A DNA stretch of 64,000 nucleotides from SUG2458 sp963651465 (GCA_963651465.1 CAVJPS010000012.1:106515-170514), one strand, 5' to 3'. Numbered from the stretch's first letter, positions 45,613 to 56,078 are shown. Numbers and translations are program-made. The notes: generated by a model from the sequence alone, not told the origin.

Positions 45613-46770
45613 ATGTTTAAGTGTCCTCGATGTAATAACACCGATGAACGTTATTTAGGATACTTAAATGGTAAAGTATATTGTCGAAGGTGTATTTTGT
45701 TTAGTGGTAATTCAAATAATAAAAAAAGCCTAAATTCATATAAAACAAATAAATCTATTCTTCATTTGGATTATTCACTTACTAAAGAGCAACAACTTAT
45801 TTCTAATCAAATAGTACAAAGTATAACTAATAAGAAAAATGTACTTGTTAAAGCGGTTTGTGGGGCAGGAAAGACTGAAATCGTTTTTGAAATAATGATA
45901 AAAACATTACAAGAAAACAAAAAAGTAGGATTTGCTATTCCTCGACGTAATGTAGTAATTGATTTAGAAAAAAGAATTAGACAAGCTTTCCCACATAATA
46001 AAATCATCTCAGTCTATGGAGGTCATACTGAAGATTTAAATGGTGATATCACTATATTAACAACACATCAATTATATCGATATGTGGATTATTTTGATTT
46101 AATTGTTCTAGACGAGGTCGACGCATACCCATTTTACTTAAATACAACTTTATATTCGATTTTAAGAAAAAGTTTAAAAGGGAATATTATTGTATTAAGT
46201 GCTACTGCTAATAAAGAAATTGTCGATGAATTTAAAAAAAGAAAAGATACTATTTTAGAATTAAATGTTAGATACCATCACATGTTAATTCCTGTACCTG
46301 AAATCATAAAGAAAAATATTTTTACACAAATCTACTTTATTATAAAAAAAATAAAACAATATCGATTAGAAAAGAAAAAGTGTTTTATATATGTACCAAC
46401 TATTGAAATAGGTATTTATCTTTATAGAGTAATATATTTATTTTGTCCTAATGGGCAAAATATATCTTCTAAGACTAAAAGAAGTAAACAAATAATTGAA
46501 GAATTTGGTAAAGGTCACTATGATTATCTAATTACTACATCTATTTTAGAAAGAGGTGTGACCTTTCCTAATCTTCAAGTAATTATTTTTATGGCTAATC
46601 ATAATGTTTATTCAAAAGAAATGATTATTCAAATAGGAGGACGAGTAGGACGTAAGAAAGATTTTCCTACTGGAGATGTCTTTTTATTAGCTAATAAAGT
46701 TACTTCTCAAATGAAAGAGGCTATCAATGAAATCAATAATGCAAACAAGTATTTGTCGAATGTGCTTTAA
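45613..46770 (+). CDS. comFA: ComFA-like ATP-dependent DNA translocase
   Basis: This 385-residue helicase-family ATPase helps pull single-stranded DNA into the cell in transformation. It starts with a Cys4 zinc site (CPRCNN ... CRRC), then Walker A KAVCGAGKTEI, DEVDAYP (DEAD-like), VLSATAN, and the C-terminal QIGGRVGRKKDFPTG. comFC overlaps its end. Competence in this organism is not proven; many relatives keep these genes. Confidence 0.9.
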   Translation: MFKCPRCNNTDERYLGYLNGKVYCRRCILFSGNSNNKKSLNSYKTNKSILHLDYSLTKEQQLISNQIVQSITNKKNVLVKAVCGAGKTEIVFEIMIKTLQENKKVGFAIPRRNVVIDLEKRIRQAFPHNKIISVYGGHTEDLNGDITILTTHQLYRYVDYFDLIVLDEVDAYPFYLNTTLYSILRKSLKGNIIVLSATANKEIVDEFKKRKDTILELNVRYHHMLIPVPEIIKKNIFTQIYFIIKKIKQYRLEKKKCFIYVPTIEIGIYLYRVIYLFCPNGQNISSKTKRSKQIIEEFGKGHYDYLITTSILERGVTFPNLQVIIFMANHNVYSKEMIIQIGGRVGRKKDFPTGDVFLLANKVTSQMKEAINEINNANKYLSNVL

Positions 46771-47371
46771 AGATATTAAAAATAATGGACTAAGTACTTT
46801 TATTCATAATGATGATTTTTTGTGTCCAGAATGTTTTAACAAATTTAATTTAAACATTAGTCGATTTAAAATAGCAGGTATTTATGGCTGGGGACTCTTT
46901 AATTACGATGAAACTATTAGAAAATCTTTATATCAATTAAAAGGATGTTTTGATATTGAAATTGCTCCAATATTTTTGTATCGAATATCACTAGAATTAA
47001 GGGCAAAATATAGTGATTATTATATTGTTCCTATGCCGTCATGGAAAGACGACGATGAAAAACGTGGGTTTAATCATGTAATAGAAATTTTTAGAGTGTT
47101 ACATTTACCAATTCTTCCTATTTTGTATAAAAAGCAAAATATAAAACAAGCTTTACAAAAAAGATGGAATCGATGTGAAATGATTGAAAATATCGGAATT
47201 ATTTCTGAAAGCATTTGTACTAATAAAAAAATACTATTAGTCGATGATGTTATGACTAGTGGATCAACTTTATTAGGTGCAATTAAAGTTGTAACTAAAT
47301 GTAAACCTCGTGACGTTAAAATCTTAGTTTTAGCCCGCAATAACAAAGAAAAAGAAGAAAGGATGAAATAA
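46727..47371 (+). CDS. comFC: ComFC-like phosphoribosyltransferase-fold competence protein
   Basis: The 214-residue protein has N-terminal zinc cysteines (CRMC ... CPEC) and a C-terminal PRTase motif ILLVDDVMTSGSTLLGA, the pattern of ComFC/GntX. It partners ComFA in DNA uptake. The frame overlaps comFA by 44 bases; ATG 46739 is an alternative start. No ribosome binding site is visible, which fits translational coupling. Confidence 0.9.
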   Translation: MKSIMQTSICRMCFKDIKNNGLSTFIHNDDFLCPECFNKFNLNISRFKIAGIYGWGLFNYDETIRKSLYQLKGCFDIEIAPIFLYRISLELRAKYSDYYIVPMPSWKDDDEKRGFNHVIEIFRVLHLPILPILYKKQNIKQALQKRWNRCEMIENIGIISESICTNKKILLVDDVMTSGSTLLGAIKVVTKCKPRDVKILVLARNNKEKEERMK

Positions 47372-47572
47372 ATGCAAGGAACTGTATTATGGTTTAATAA
47401 TAAAAAAGGATATGGCTTTATACGAACTGATGATATTAAACAAGATATCTTTGTTCATTTTAGTGATATTGAAATGACTGGTTATAAGAAATTATCTGAT
47501 GGTGCTAAAGTCGATTTCGAGTTAGCTCGAAGAGATAATAAGTATTGTGCAATTAAAGTCAAAAGTAATTAA
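47372..47572 (+). CDS. Cold-shock-domain protein (CspA-like)
   Basis: The 66-residue single-stranded nucleic acid-binding protein has both RNA-binding motifs, KGYGFI (RNP1) and DIFVHF (RNP2), and begins GTVLWFNN. It starts immediately after comFC, with AGAAAGGATG in the preceding gene as ribosome binding site, and is followed by a terminator. In Bacillus the gene between comF and secA is the ribosome hibernation factor hpf; here a cold-shock gene occupies the spot. Confidence 0.92.
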   Translation: MQGTVLWFNNKKGYGFIRTDDIKQDIFVHFSDIEMTGYKKLSDGAKVDFELARRDNKYCAIKVKSN

Positions 47573-47579
47573 ACTTTTT

Positions 47580-47603
47580 AAGAGGCTATTAGGCCTCTTT
47601 TAA
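47580..47603 (+). terminator. Terminator after the cold-shock gene
   Basis: AAGAGGC / GCCTCTT stem followed by T residues. Confidence 0.8.
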
Positions 47604-47689
47604 TATTTATATTAAATTTAATAGAGTTATATAGAAAAGTAATAAAAAATAATGTAAAATATAGAAGAATTTCTTGAAAGGAGATTTTT

Positions 47690-50122
47690 ATGGGATTTAT
47701 TGATAAAATCTTTAATTTTGATAAAAGTAGATTAAAAAAAATCGGTGCTATTGCAGACAAGGTTATGACATTAGCTGACCAAATGGCAGCATTAACAGAT
47801 GATGAATTAAAAGCAAAAACAGTTGAATTTAAACAAAGACTTGCAAATGGTGAAACAGTTGACGATATTCGTGTTGAAGCATTTGCAGTTGCTCGTGAAG
47901 CAGGTAAACGTGTTTTAGGACAATTCCCATTCAAAGTTCAAATTATGGGTTCTGTCGTTCTTGATCAAGGCGACGTTGCTGAAATGAGAACTGGTGAAGG
48001 TAAAACTTTAACTGCTACAATGGCTGTTTATCTTAATGCATTAACTGGAAAAGGTGTTCACGTTATTACAGTTAACGAATATTTAGCATCTCGTGACGCT
48101 GAATGGATGGGCCAAATCTATCGTTTTCTTGGCTTAACTGTTGGTGTTAACTTAAGAGAAAAAACAACAGAACAAAAGAAAGAAGCTTATCTTTGTGATA
48201 TTACATACACAACAAACTCAGAATTAGGTTTTGACTATTTAAGAGATAATATGGCAACTGATGTTAATAGACGTGTTTTACGTGGATTAGCATTTGCTGT
48301 TGTTGATGAAGCTGACTCTATTTTAATCGATGAATCAAGAACACCATTAATTATTTCTGGCGGTTCTAAAGTTTCAGCAAATACATATTTAATCGCTGAC
48401 CGTTTTGTTAAAACATTAAAGAGAGAAAAAGACTTTACTTTTGATATTAAAACAAAATCTTGTTCTTTAACTGATAGTGGTGTTGATAAAGCTGAAAAAA
48501 TGTTTGGTGTCCAAAACTTATACGCACCTCAATACAATGATTTAGTTCACCGTATTACTCAAGCATTAAAAGCAAATTATGTTATGTCTCGCGATGTTGA
48601 ATATATGGTTGATCAAGAAAATGAAATTCAATTAATTGATACTTTCACAGGTCGTGTCTTAAAAGGTCGTGAATATAGTGATGGTTTACATCAAGCTATT
48701 CAAGCAAAAGAAAATGTAAAGATTAAACAAGAAACTGTTACTATGGCTACTATTACATACCAAAATTTCTTCCGTTTATATACTAAAGTTGCTGGTATGA
48801 CTGGTACTGCTAAGACTGAAGAAGAAGAATTCCAAAAAATTTACAATATGCGTGTTATTTGTATTCCTACAAATAGACCTGTTCAACGTATTGATGATTT
48901 AGATTTGATTTTTGGTAATAAGAATGCAAAATTCAAAGCATTAACTGCAGAAGTTAAAAGACGTCACGAACTTGGACAACCAATTCTTATTGGTACTGCA
49001 TCAGTTGAAATGTCAGAAGTTGTTGATAGATATCTAAACGAAGCTAAGATTCCACACCAAGTATTAAATGCTAAAAACCATGCATTAGAAGCTGAAATTG
49101 TTTCTCATGCAGGTGAAAAAGGCGCTGTTACTGTTGCTACTAACATGGCTGGTCGTGGTACTGACATTAAATTAACTGATGAAACTCGTGCTTTAGGTGG
49201 CTTATGTGTCTTTGGTACTGAACGTCATGAATCAAGACGTATCGATAACCAATTAAGAGGACGTTCCGGCCGTCAAGGTGACCCAGGTTATTCACGTTTC
49301 TACGTTTCACTTGATGATGAATTAATGTTACGTTTCGGTAATGAAAACATTCAAAAAATGGGTGAACAAATGGGCGATGAATCAATGGAAATGAAATTAC
49401 TTCAAAATGCTATTACATCAGCTCAAAAGAAGATTGAAGGTCAAAACTTTGATACTCGTAAATCATTATTAGATTACGATGATGTTTTAAGTAAACAACG
49501 TGGCATTATGTATAAAATGCGTGATAACATTTTATATTCAGAAGATGTTACAGATTTAATCAATGAATTCTTTGTTACATGTGGTGTTTCACTTGCAAAG
49601 AAAGCTGTACCAGAAGGAAGTACAACTGGATTTGTTTCTGGTGAATTACTTAAAAAAGATTTAGAACCTCGTTTCCTTGAAGAAAACACAATTAAGCCTA
49701 TTCTTTACGATGATAGTGATCCTCGTGAAGTAGGTGAAGATATTGCTCAATTAATGTTTGCACGTTATCAAAAACGTCGTAGCGAATGGGGCGAAGATTT
49801 AAGAAAACAAATTGAAAAAACAGCTACTTTAAGAGTTGTTGACCGTAACTGGACAACTCATATTGATACAATGGATAAATTACGTGAAGGTATTCACTTA
49901 CGTAGCTATGCTAATACAAACCCATTACAAGATTACGTTAATGAAGGCTATAAATTATTCGGTGAAATGAATGATTTAATCGCTATTGAAGTTGTATTAA
50001 ATTTATTAAATGTCCAAGTTAACCCAAATCCTACACCAGCTCCTACTACAACTGAAGCTCCTAAAAAAGAAGCTGCTGTAGAAGAAGTTAAAGAAAATAA
50101 AAAAGAAGAAAAGGCTGAATAA
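47690..50122 (+). CDS. secA: Preprotein translocase ATPase SecA
   Basis: The 810-residue motor drives proteins through SecYEG. Landmarks: MRTGEGKTLTATMAVYLNAL (Walker A), VITVNEYLASRDAEWM, VDEADSILIDESRTPLIISG, the NMAGRGTDIKL motif and QLRGRSGRQGDPG. The C-terminus ends in a Pro/Thr/Glu/Lys-rich tail and has no CxC..CH zinc site. The ribosome binding site AAAGGAGA is strong. prfB follows 14 bases later, as in Bacillus. Confidence 0.97.
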   Translation: MGFIDKIFNFDKSRLKKIGAIADKVMTLADQMAALTDDELKAKTVEFKQRLANGETVDDIRVEAFAVAREAGKRVLGQFPFKVQIMGSVVLDQGDVAEMRTGEGKTLTATMAVYLNALTGKGVHVITVNEYLASRDAEWMGQIYRFLGLTVGVNLREKTTEQKKEAYLCDITYTTNSELGFDYLRDNMATDVNRRVLRGLAFAVVDEADSILIDESRTPLIISGGSKVSANTYLIADRFVKTLKREKDFTFDIKTKSCSLTDSGVDKAEKMFGVQNLYAPQYNDLVHRITQALKANYVMSRDVEYMVDQENEIQLIDTFTGRVLKGREYSDGLHQAIQAKENVKIKQETVTMATITYQNFFRLYTKVAGMTGTAKTEEEEFQKIYNMRVICIPTNRPVQRIDDLDLIFGNKNAKFKALTAEVKRRHELGQPILIGTASVEMSEVVDRYLNEAKIPHQVLNAKNHALEAEIVSHAGEKGAVTVATNMAGRGTDIKLTDETRALGGLCVFGTERHESRRIDNQLRGRSGRQGDPGYSRFYVSLDDELMLRFGNENIQKMGEQMGDESMEMKLLQNAITSAQKKIEGQNFDTRKSLLDYDDVLSKQRGIMYKMRDNILYSEDVTDLINEFFVTCGVSLAKKAVPEGSTTGFVSGELLKKDLEPRFLEENTIKPILYDDSDPREVGEDIAQLMFARYQKRRSEWGEDLRKQIEKTATLRVVDRNWTTHIDTMDKLREGIHLRSYANTNPLQDYVNEGYKLFGEMNDLIAIEVVLNLLNVQVNPNPTPAPTTTEAPKKEAAVEEVKENKKEEKAE

Positions 50123-50136
50123 GCAAAAGGAGAAAA

Positions 50137-51253
50137 ATGATGAGAGAAATTTTTGAAATTAAAAATCTTCTTGAAATCATTAGCCAAAATATAAGAGAGT
50201 TAGGTGATTCACTTTGACATCGCTTCTTTAAAAGAAAATGTCAAACGTGATGAAGCACTAATGGCTGCTGATGATTTCTGGAATGATACCAAAAAAGCAA
50301 CGGCTATTAGTCGTGAACTAACTGAATTAAATAACAAAATTAATTCAATAAATGATATGACAAACCAAGTGCTTAATATTAAGGACTTGGTTTTGTTATA
50401 CGAAGAAACAAAAGAAATAGAATTTTTAGAATCTGCCGATAACGATCTAACTTTATTAAATAAGAAATTAGATGATTTTAAGGTGGAAGTTTTATTTACT
50501 GAAGAATACGATCATTTAAATGCAATATTAGAATTTCATCCTGGTGCTGGTGGTACTGAATCTCAGGACTGGGCTGATATGCTTTATCGAATGTATGTTC
50601 TTTACGCTGAAGAACATAAGTTTAAAATTCAAACTATTGATTACCAAACCGGCGACGTTGCTGGATTAAAATCTGCGACGATTTGTATTAAAGGACATAA
50701 CGCTTATGGATTATTAAAAGGTGAAAAAGGTGTTCATCGTTTAGTTCGTATTAGTCCTTTTGATTCTCAAGGTAGACGACATACTTCGTTTGCCTCCGTA
50801 AACGTTGTACCTGAATTTGATGATTCAATTGAAATTGATTTAAAAGAATCTGATATCAAGGTAGATGTTTATAGATCAAGTGGAGCAGGAGGACAAAATG
50901 TTAATAAAACTGACTCTGCTGTTAGAATGACTCATTTACCAACTGGAATTGTTGTATCTTCTCAAATAGAAAAATCTCAAATTCAAAATAGAGCAATATG
51001 TATGACTATGCTGAAATCTCATTTAATGCAATTAGAATTAGAAAAAAGACGACAAAAATTAAATTCGATTGTTGGCGAACAAAAAAATATTGAATGGGGT
51101 AGTCAAATTCGTTCATATGTATTTTGTCCTTATACGATGGTTAAAGATCATCGAACTGATTATAGTGAAGTTAATGTCCAAAATGTTATGGACGGTCATA
51201 TAGATAATTTTTTAACTAAATATTTAGAAATGGAGGCTAAGAAAAATGTTTAA
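50137..51253 (+). CDS. prfB: Peptide chain release factor 2, with programmed +1 frameshift
   Basis: RF2 reads UAA and UGA. The gene starts at ATG 50137 (AAAAGGAG upstream), runs 26 codons to CTT TGA (stop 50215-50217) and then continues in the +1 frame from GAC 50216, giving about 371 residues. The site is the classic CTT TGA C, preceded by AGGTGATT, which matches the 16S anti-Shine-Dalgarno. The main frame has SPFDSQGRR (codon-reading SPF) and GAGGQNVNKTDSAVRM (GGQ). yitT-like gene overlaps its stop. Automatic callers starting at 50204 would miss the first 26 codons. Confidence 0.96.
50198..50218 (+). other. prfB recoding site
   Basis: AGGTGATTCA then CTT TGA C: internal Shine-Dalgarno-like sequence, slippery Leu codon and in-frame UGA. 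When RF2 is scarce, the ribosome slips +1 and makes RF2, an autoregulation known in many bacteria. Confidence 0.94.
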
Positions 51254-52193
51254 GAAATTGAAAGATAAATTTACAAATTACACTAAACGTGACTGGTTAA
51301 AGGCTGCTTATCATATGTTTTTATTAACATTAGGTAACTTTATACTCGCATTTGGTACTGGTGGCTTTTTGGTACCTTATAAAATTATTACCGGTGGTGT
51401 ATCTGGTATTGCAATTGTATTAGATGAAATTCTTACACCATTGTTTGGAGTTAGTTCTTTAGCTGACGTTTATATTTGGTTATTAGTTGTTATATTATTC
51501 TTTGTTGGATTATTATTCTTAGGATGGGATTTTAGTGCTAAAACATTATTTTCTGTTATTATATATCCTTTCTTTAATACATTAATTATGCGTGTAATGA
51601 AACCAGAAAATTGGATTGTATTTAATAATACAAGTGAATCATTTACAACTTTTTTAGTTTGTATTGTCGGCTCTACTTTTGTTGGATTAGGTTGTGCTGT
51701 CGCATATAAAGGTGGAGGCTCAACTGGTGGTGTTGACGTCATCACTTTCATTGTTCAAAAATACTTAAAGATTAAAGCTTCTATTACATCATTTATTATT
51801 GACTCATCTATCATTTTATGTGGACTTATTGTATATAAAGATTTAAATATGACAATAATAGGAATTATGGGTGCGTTTGTTTGTTCATTAATGATTGAAA
51901 AAGTATTTATTGGTGCATCAGGTACTTATGTTGCTGAAATTGTTTCTGATAAATGGCAAGAAATTAACGACTTTATTTTAAATAAAATGGAACGTGGTTC
52001 TACTATTGTTCATAGTGAAGGTGGATACACCGGCGATGAAAAGAGAATGATTAAAGTTGCATTTGATCGTCATGAATATACCGAACTTTTAGATTATATT
52101 TCTAAAGTTGATAAAAATGCATTCGTAACTGTTACTTTAATTCACGAAGCTAATGGCTTAGGATTTAAATCATTCCCTAAAAAGAAATTGTAG
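51246..52193 (+). CDS. YitT-family membrane protein
   Basis: The 315-residue protein has five membrane helices in the first 210 residues and a C-terminal cytoplasmic DUF2179 domain (FILNKMERGSTIVHSEGGYTG..., then AFVTVTLIHEANGLGFK). LVPYKIITGGVSGIAIVLDE and GCAVAYKGGGSTGGVDVI are family landmarks. Its transport substrate is unknown. The ATG overlaps the prfB stop. Confidence 0.9.
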   Translation: MFKKLKDKFTNYTKRDWLKAAYHMFLLTLGNFILAFGTGGFLVPYKIITGGVSGIAIVLDEILTPLFGVSSLADVYIWLLVVILFFVGLLFLGWDFSAKTLFSVIIYPFFNTLIMRVMKPENWIVFNNTSESFTTFLVCIVGSTFVGLGCAVAYKGGGSTGGVDVITFIVQKYLKIKASITSFIIDSSIILCGLIVYKDLNMTIIGIMGAFVCSLMIEKVFIGASGTYVAEIVSDKWQEINDFILNKMERGSTIVHSEGGYTGDEKRMIKVAFDRHEYTELLDYISKVDKNAFVTVTLIHEANGLGFKSFPKKKL

Positions 52194-52202
52194 GTGATTA
52201 CA

Positions 52203-53660
52203 GTGGAAAATAATGAAAAAAATAAGAAACAAAATGAACCAATAAAAAGAGAAGTATATATTAGTCATATGACCAAAGCAATATCTATATCTATTGCTAG
52301 TGCTCTTGTAGTTGGTGGATTAACTAGTGGTCTTATTGTTTATTCTCGTTACAAAATATACGATGATCCTGGTATTCAAAAAATAATCAAGACATATGAA
52401 ATTATGGTTGATGATTGGTATTTTGGAGGAAGTACAGTTTCCGATGATGTTATTAATGGTGCATTAAGTGGAATGACTTCACAAGGCGACCGTTATACTG
52501 TTTATACTTCTACTTTTGAAGAACAAGGCTTATCCACTATTCAATATGGCTTAGGTTTTAAATATATTTACTATGGCGGCAATGTTTACGTTAATTATGT
52601 TTATCCTATGTCTCCTGCATATAATGCTGGATTACGTACAGGTGATGTTATTAGTGAAGCTTACTATAATAATTCATGGGTAGCTCTTAATACTTTAAGT
52701 TATAATGATTTAATTACTGCAGTTGAAAACGCTAATGAAAATAACATTTCATTTAAAGTAACTCATAGTGAGGAATCTACTTTAACTGAAATTAGTTATG
52801 TTCGTGATAAATATAGTTATGCGGGAGCAAAAATCGAAAGCTATAATATTGTTGACGATAAGCTTATTTGTAATATTAAAGTTGATACATTCTTAGATTC
52901 TTCTTTGGATTACACTGTTAAAACTATATTATCTGAAGTAGAAGAAACTACTGGTAAACAAATATATCAATTAAATATTGATTTAAGAGACAATGGTGGT
53001 GGATATGTTTCAGAAGCTATAGATTTATGTAGCTTATTTGTACCAAAAGATACTATTGTTTTACAATATGAATATAAAGATGGCTCAATTGAAAAATATT
53101 CAACTACCAAAAATCCAAGCTTTAGTCATATTCAAAAATTTACAATCGTACAAAATAAAGGTACTGCCTCTGCAAGTGAATCGTTTATACTTGCAATGAA
53201 ACATCTTAAAAATACTACTATTATTGGACAGACTTCCTATGGTAAAGGTATTGTTCAAACATTATATTATTTTAACGACGGTAGTGTTTTAAGATATACA
53301 ATTGCCAAATCTGCATTCCCAATTAGTATTAATGAAAGTGTTTGTATTCACGGAGTTGGAATAGAAACTGATGATAATTATAACTATAATAATGTTTTCT
53401 ATTATTGGGGTGAAGCTGATTTCTCTTCTTATACTGCTGAAAAACTAGTTGAAGCTTATAAAATTATTGTTGATGAAATCAATCTTGTAATGAGTACAAA
53501 TTATGAAAATTATGAAGAAGCAATTACAGCTTATCAAAATGCAGAATCCCTTACAGTTACTGGAGAAATGAATAAAGAAACTGGCGATTATTTACAAAAA
53601 CAATTATATGATTATTATTTAAATCAAATTGAATATGTTACAACAACATTAAGGGAATAG
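52203..53660 (+). CDS. C-terminal processing peptidase, S41 family (CtpA/CtpB-like)
   Basis: The 485-residue exported protease has one N-terminal membrane helix (about residues 23-46), a PDZ domain (VYPMSPAYNAGLRTGDVI), and the S41 catalytic domain: LRDNGGGYVSEAIDL, the Ser in GTASASESF and the Lys in TSYGKGIVQ. The C-terminus (residues about 430-480) resembles a peptidoglycan-binding repeat. GTG 52203 is chosen for its spacing from AGGTGA. It should act on the outer face of the membrane, trimming wall-associated or regulatory proteins. Confidence 0.9.
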   Translation: MENNEKNKKQNEPIKREVYISHMTKAISISIASALVVGGLTSGLIVYSRYKIYDDPGIQKIIKTYEIMVDDWYFGGSTVSDDVINGALSGMTSQGDRYTVYTSTFEEQGLSTIQYGLGFKYIYYGGNVYVNYVYPMSPAYNAGLRTGDVISEAYYNNSWVALNTLSYNDLITAVENANENNISFKVTHSEESTLTEISYVRDKYSYAGAKIESYNIVDDKLICNIKVDTFLDSSLDYTVKTILSEVEETTGKQIYQLNIDLRDNGGGYVSEAIDLCSLFVPKDTIVLQYEYKDGSIEKYSTTKNPSFSHIQKFTIVQNKGTASASESFILAMKHLKNTTIIGQTSYGKGIVQTLYYFNDGSVLRYTIAKSAFPISINESVCIHGVGIETDDNYNYNNVFYYWGEADFSSYTAEKLVEAYKIIVDEINLVMSTNYENYEEAITAYQNAESLTVTGEMNKETGDYLQKQLYDYYLNQIEYVTTTLRE

Positions 53661-53668
53661 GTGATTAG

Positions 53669-55651
53669 ATGGACGAAAATAAACGTTTTGAAATAGTTTC
53701 AAATCATAAACCTACTGGTGATCAACCAACAGCTATTAACAAATTAGTTGAAGGAATTGAAAATGAAAACCATTTTCAAGTTCTTTTAGGTGCGACTGGT
53801 ACTGGTAAAACGTTTACTATTGCAAATGTTATTGAACAAGTCCAAAAGCCTACTTTAGTAATGGTTCATAATAAAACTTTAGCAGGACAACTATATAGCG
53901 AATTAAAAGAATTATTTCCTAATAATAGAGTAGAATACTTTGTTTCAAACTTTGATTTTTATCAACCTGAAGCTTATATACCAAAAAGTGATACATATAT
54001 TGATAAAAACGCTGTTATGAATGACGAAATAGAAATGATGCGTTCTAGTGCAATTAATTCAATATTAGAACGTAAAGATACTATAATAGTTGCTTCTGTT
54101 GCTGCAATTTATGGTTTAACTGATCCACAAGAATATCAATCTTTAGTTTTTACATTACATGTGGGAGAAGTTATTGATAGAAAGAAATTATTTAGTGCAT
54201 TAGTTGAAGCACAATATCGTCGTGATAATCTTGATACTGCACCTGGTACTTTTAGAGTACGTGGTGACATTATTGAAATATGTCCAGCCTCAACAAATGA
54301 TTATATTATTAAAGTTGATATGTTCGATGACGAAATTGAAAAGATTATGACTGTTAATCCTTTAACAGGCGAAGTATTACATAAATACAACATATATCCT
54401 ATTTTTCCAGCCTACGCTCATGCATCTACAAGAGAACGTATTAAGTTAGCGTGTCCTGAAATTTTAGATGATTTAGCTGTTAGACTTAAAGAATTTCACG
54501 ATGAAAATAAATTGCTTGAAGAGCAACGCCTAGAAATGAGAACCAAACAAGATGTTGAGTCACTTCAAGAATTTGGTATATGTCCAGGCATTGAAAATTA
54601 TTCTCGTTATATTGATAGACGTAAACCTGGTGAAACACCTTATACATTATTTGATTATTTCCCTAAAGATTTTTTATTAGTAGTAGATGAATCTCATATT
54701 ACATTTTCTCAAGTAAGAGGTATGTTTAATGGTGACCGTAGTCGTAAAGAGACTTTAGTTGAATATGGTTTTAGATTGCCATCTGCGTTAGATAATAGAC
54801 CTTTAAGATTTGAAGAATTTGAAAATAAAATGAATTATGTTATATGTACTTCAGCTACCCCTGGTGATTATGAATTAGGAAGATGCAATAATGAAGTAGT
54901 AGAACAAATTATAAGACCAACCGGATTATTAGACCCTATTGTTGAAGTTCGTCCTACATTAGGACAAATTGATGATTTAATTAGTGAAATAAAAAGACGT
55001 GTTGAAAAAAATGAAAGAACATTAATTGTTACTTTAACAATTCGTATGGCAGAAGATCTTACCGAATATTTAAAGGATAGAGGAATTAAAGTTGCATATC
55101 TTCATAACGAAACTAAAACACTTGAACGTACAGCAATTATTTATGAATTACGTAAAGGAAAATATGATGTTTTAGTTGGAATTAATTTACTCCGTGAAGG
55201 ATTAGATATTCCTGAAGTATCGTTAATTACAATCTTAGATGCCGATAAAGAAGGCTTCTTGCGTAATACTCGTTCTTTAATTCAAATTATTGGACGAGCA
55301 GCTCGTAATGCAAGCGGTAAGGTTATTATGTATGCTGATAATATGACTGATTCTATGCGTAGAGCAATTGACGAAACTGCTCGTCGTAGAGCAATTCAAG
55401 AAGCATATAATGAAGAAAACGGAATCATACCTACAACAATTGTTAAAGAAATTTCATTACCATTAAGTGCTACAGACGATTTTGTTGAATCAGTTAGTAA
55501 GAAATATAAAAATGGTAAAAAATCACGTAAAGAACTTGAACGTGATGTTGGTGAATTAACAAAACAAATGAAACAAGCTGCAAAAGAATTTGATTTTGAA
55601 AAAGCAGCTCAACTACGTGATATTATTCTTGAATTAAAAGGTGAAATATAA
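53669..55651 (+). CDS. uvrB: UvrABC system protein B
   Basis: This 660-residue helicase-like damage-verifying subunit of nucleotide excision repair has GATGTGKTFTIANVI (Walker A), the beta-hairpin region EMMRSSAINSILERKDTII, DESH in VVDESHITFSQ, REGLDIPEVSLI, and a C-terminal UVR domain (LTKQMKQAAKEFDFEKAAQ). It lies 8 bases after the S41 protease gene. uvrA is not in the window. Confidence 0.97.
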   Translation: MDENKRFEIVSNHKPTGDQPTAINKLVEGIENENHFQVLLGATGTGKTFTIANVIEQVQKPTLVMVHNKTLAGQLYSELKELFPNNRVEYFVSNFDFYQPEAYIPKSDTYIDKNAVMNDEIEMMRSSAINSILERKDTIIVASVAAIYGLTDPQEYQSLVFTLHVGEVIDRKKLFSALVEAQYRRDNLDTAPGTFRVRGDIIEICPASTNDYIIKVDMFDDEIEKIMTVNPLTGEVLHKYNIYPIFPAYAHASTRERIKLACPEILDDLAVRLKEFHDENKLLEEQRLEMRTKQDVESLQEFGICPGIENYSRYIDRRKPGETPYTLFDYFPKDFLLVVDESHITFSQVRGMFNGDRSRKETLVEYGFRLPSALDNRPLRFEEFENKMNYVICTSATPGDYELGRCNNEVVEQIIRPTGLLDPIVEVRPTLGQIDDLISEIKRRVEKNERTLIVTLTIRMAEDLTEYLKDRGIKVAYLHNETKTLERTAIIYELRKGKYDVLVGINLLREGLDIPEVSLITILDADKEGFLRNTRSLIQIIGRAARNASGKVIMYADNMTDSMRRAIDETARRRAIQEAYNEENGIIPTTIVKEISLPLSATDDFVESVSKKYKNGKKSRKELERDVGELTKQMKQAAKEFDFEKAAQLRDIILELKGEI

Positions 55652-55771
55652 TATCAAGGCATTTATTATTCTAATTTTATAAAAAAATATGTATTTTAAA
55701 TTAAAAATATTGTATTATATAAAAGCGACCAAGTGGTTTGAATTAAATTTAAAAAAGCAAGGAGGTATATT

Positions 55772-56065
55772 ATGTCAGCATTAGATATTATCTTTTTAGT
55801 GGTAGCTGTTATAATTATCATTTTATCTTTATTACAAGGCGGTAAGTCAGAAGGTGCTTCAGGTGCTATTACTGGTGGAGGACTTAATGTTTTTGCTAAA
55901 CAAAAAGAAAGAGGATCTGAATTAGTTATTTCTTGGATGACATTTGGATTTGCTATTGTCTTCTTTTTACTTGCTATTTTAATTAAAGGTATTCAAGGGG
56001 CTTCAACTGCTAGTAGTTCTGAGACAACTACTGAAGCAATTATGCTTCTACCTTACTTATTTTAA
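55772..56065 (+). CDS. secG: Preprotein translocase subunit SecG
   Basis: This 97-residue membrane protein has two helices (about residues 3-21 and 51-73) with the conserved loop LQGGKSEGASGAITGGG. It partners SecYE. It has its own gap of 120 bases upstream and a strong AAGGAGGT, and is followed by a terminator. secG-rnr-smpB is the Bacillus order. Confidence 0.94.
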   Translation: MSALDIIFLVVAVIIIILSLLQGGKSEGASGAITGGGLNVFAKQKERGSELVISWMTFGFAIVFFLLAILIKGIQGASTASSSETTTEAIMLLPYLF

Positions 56066-56078
56066 TTAAATCATTTTT

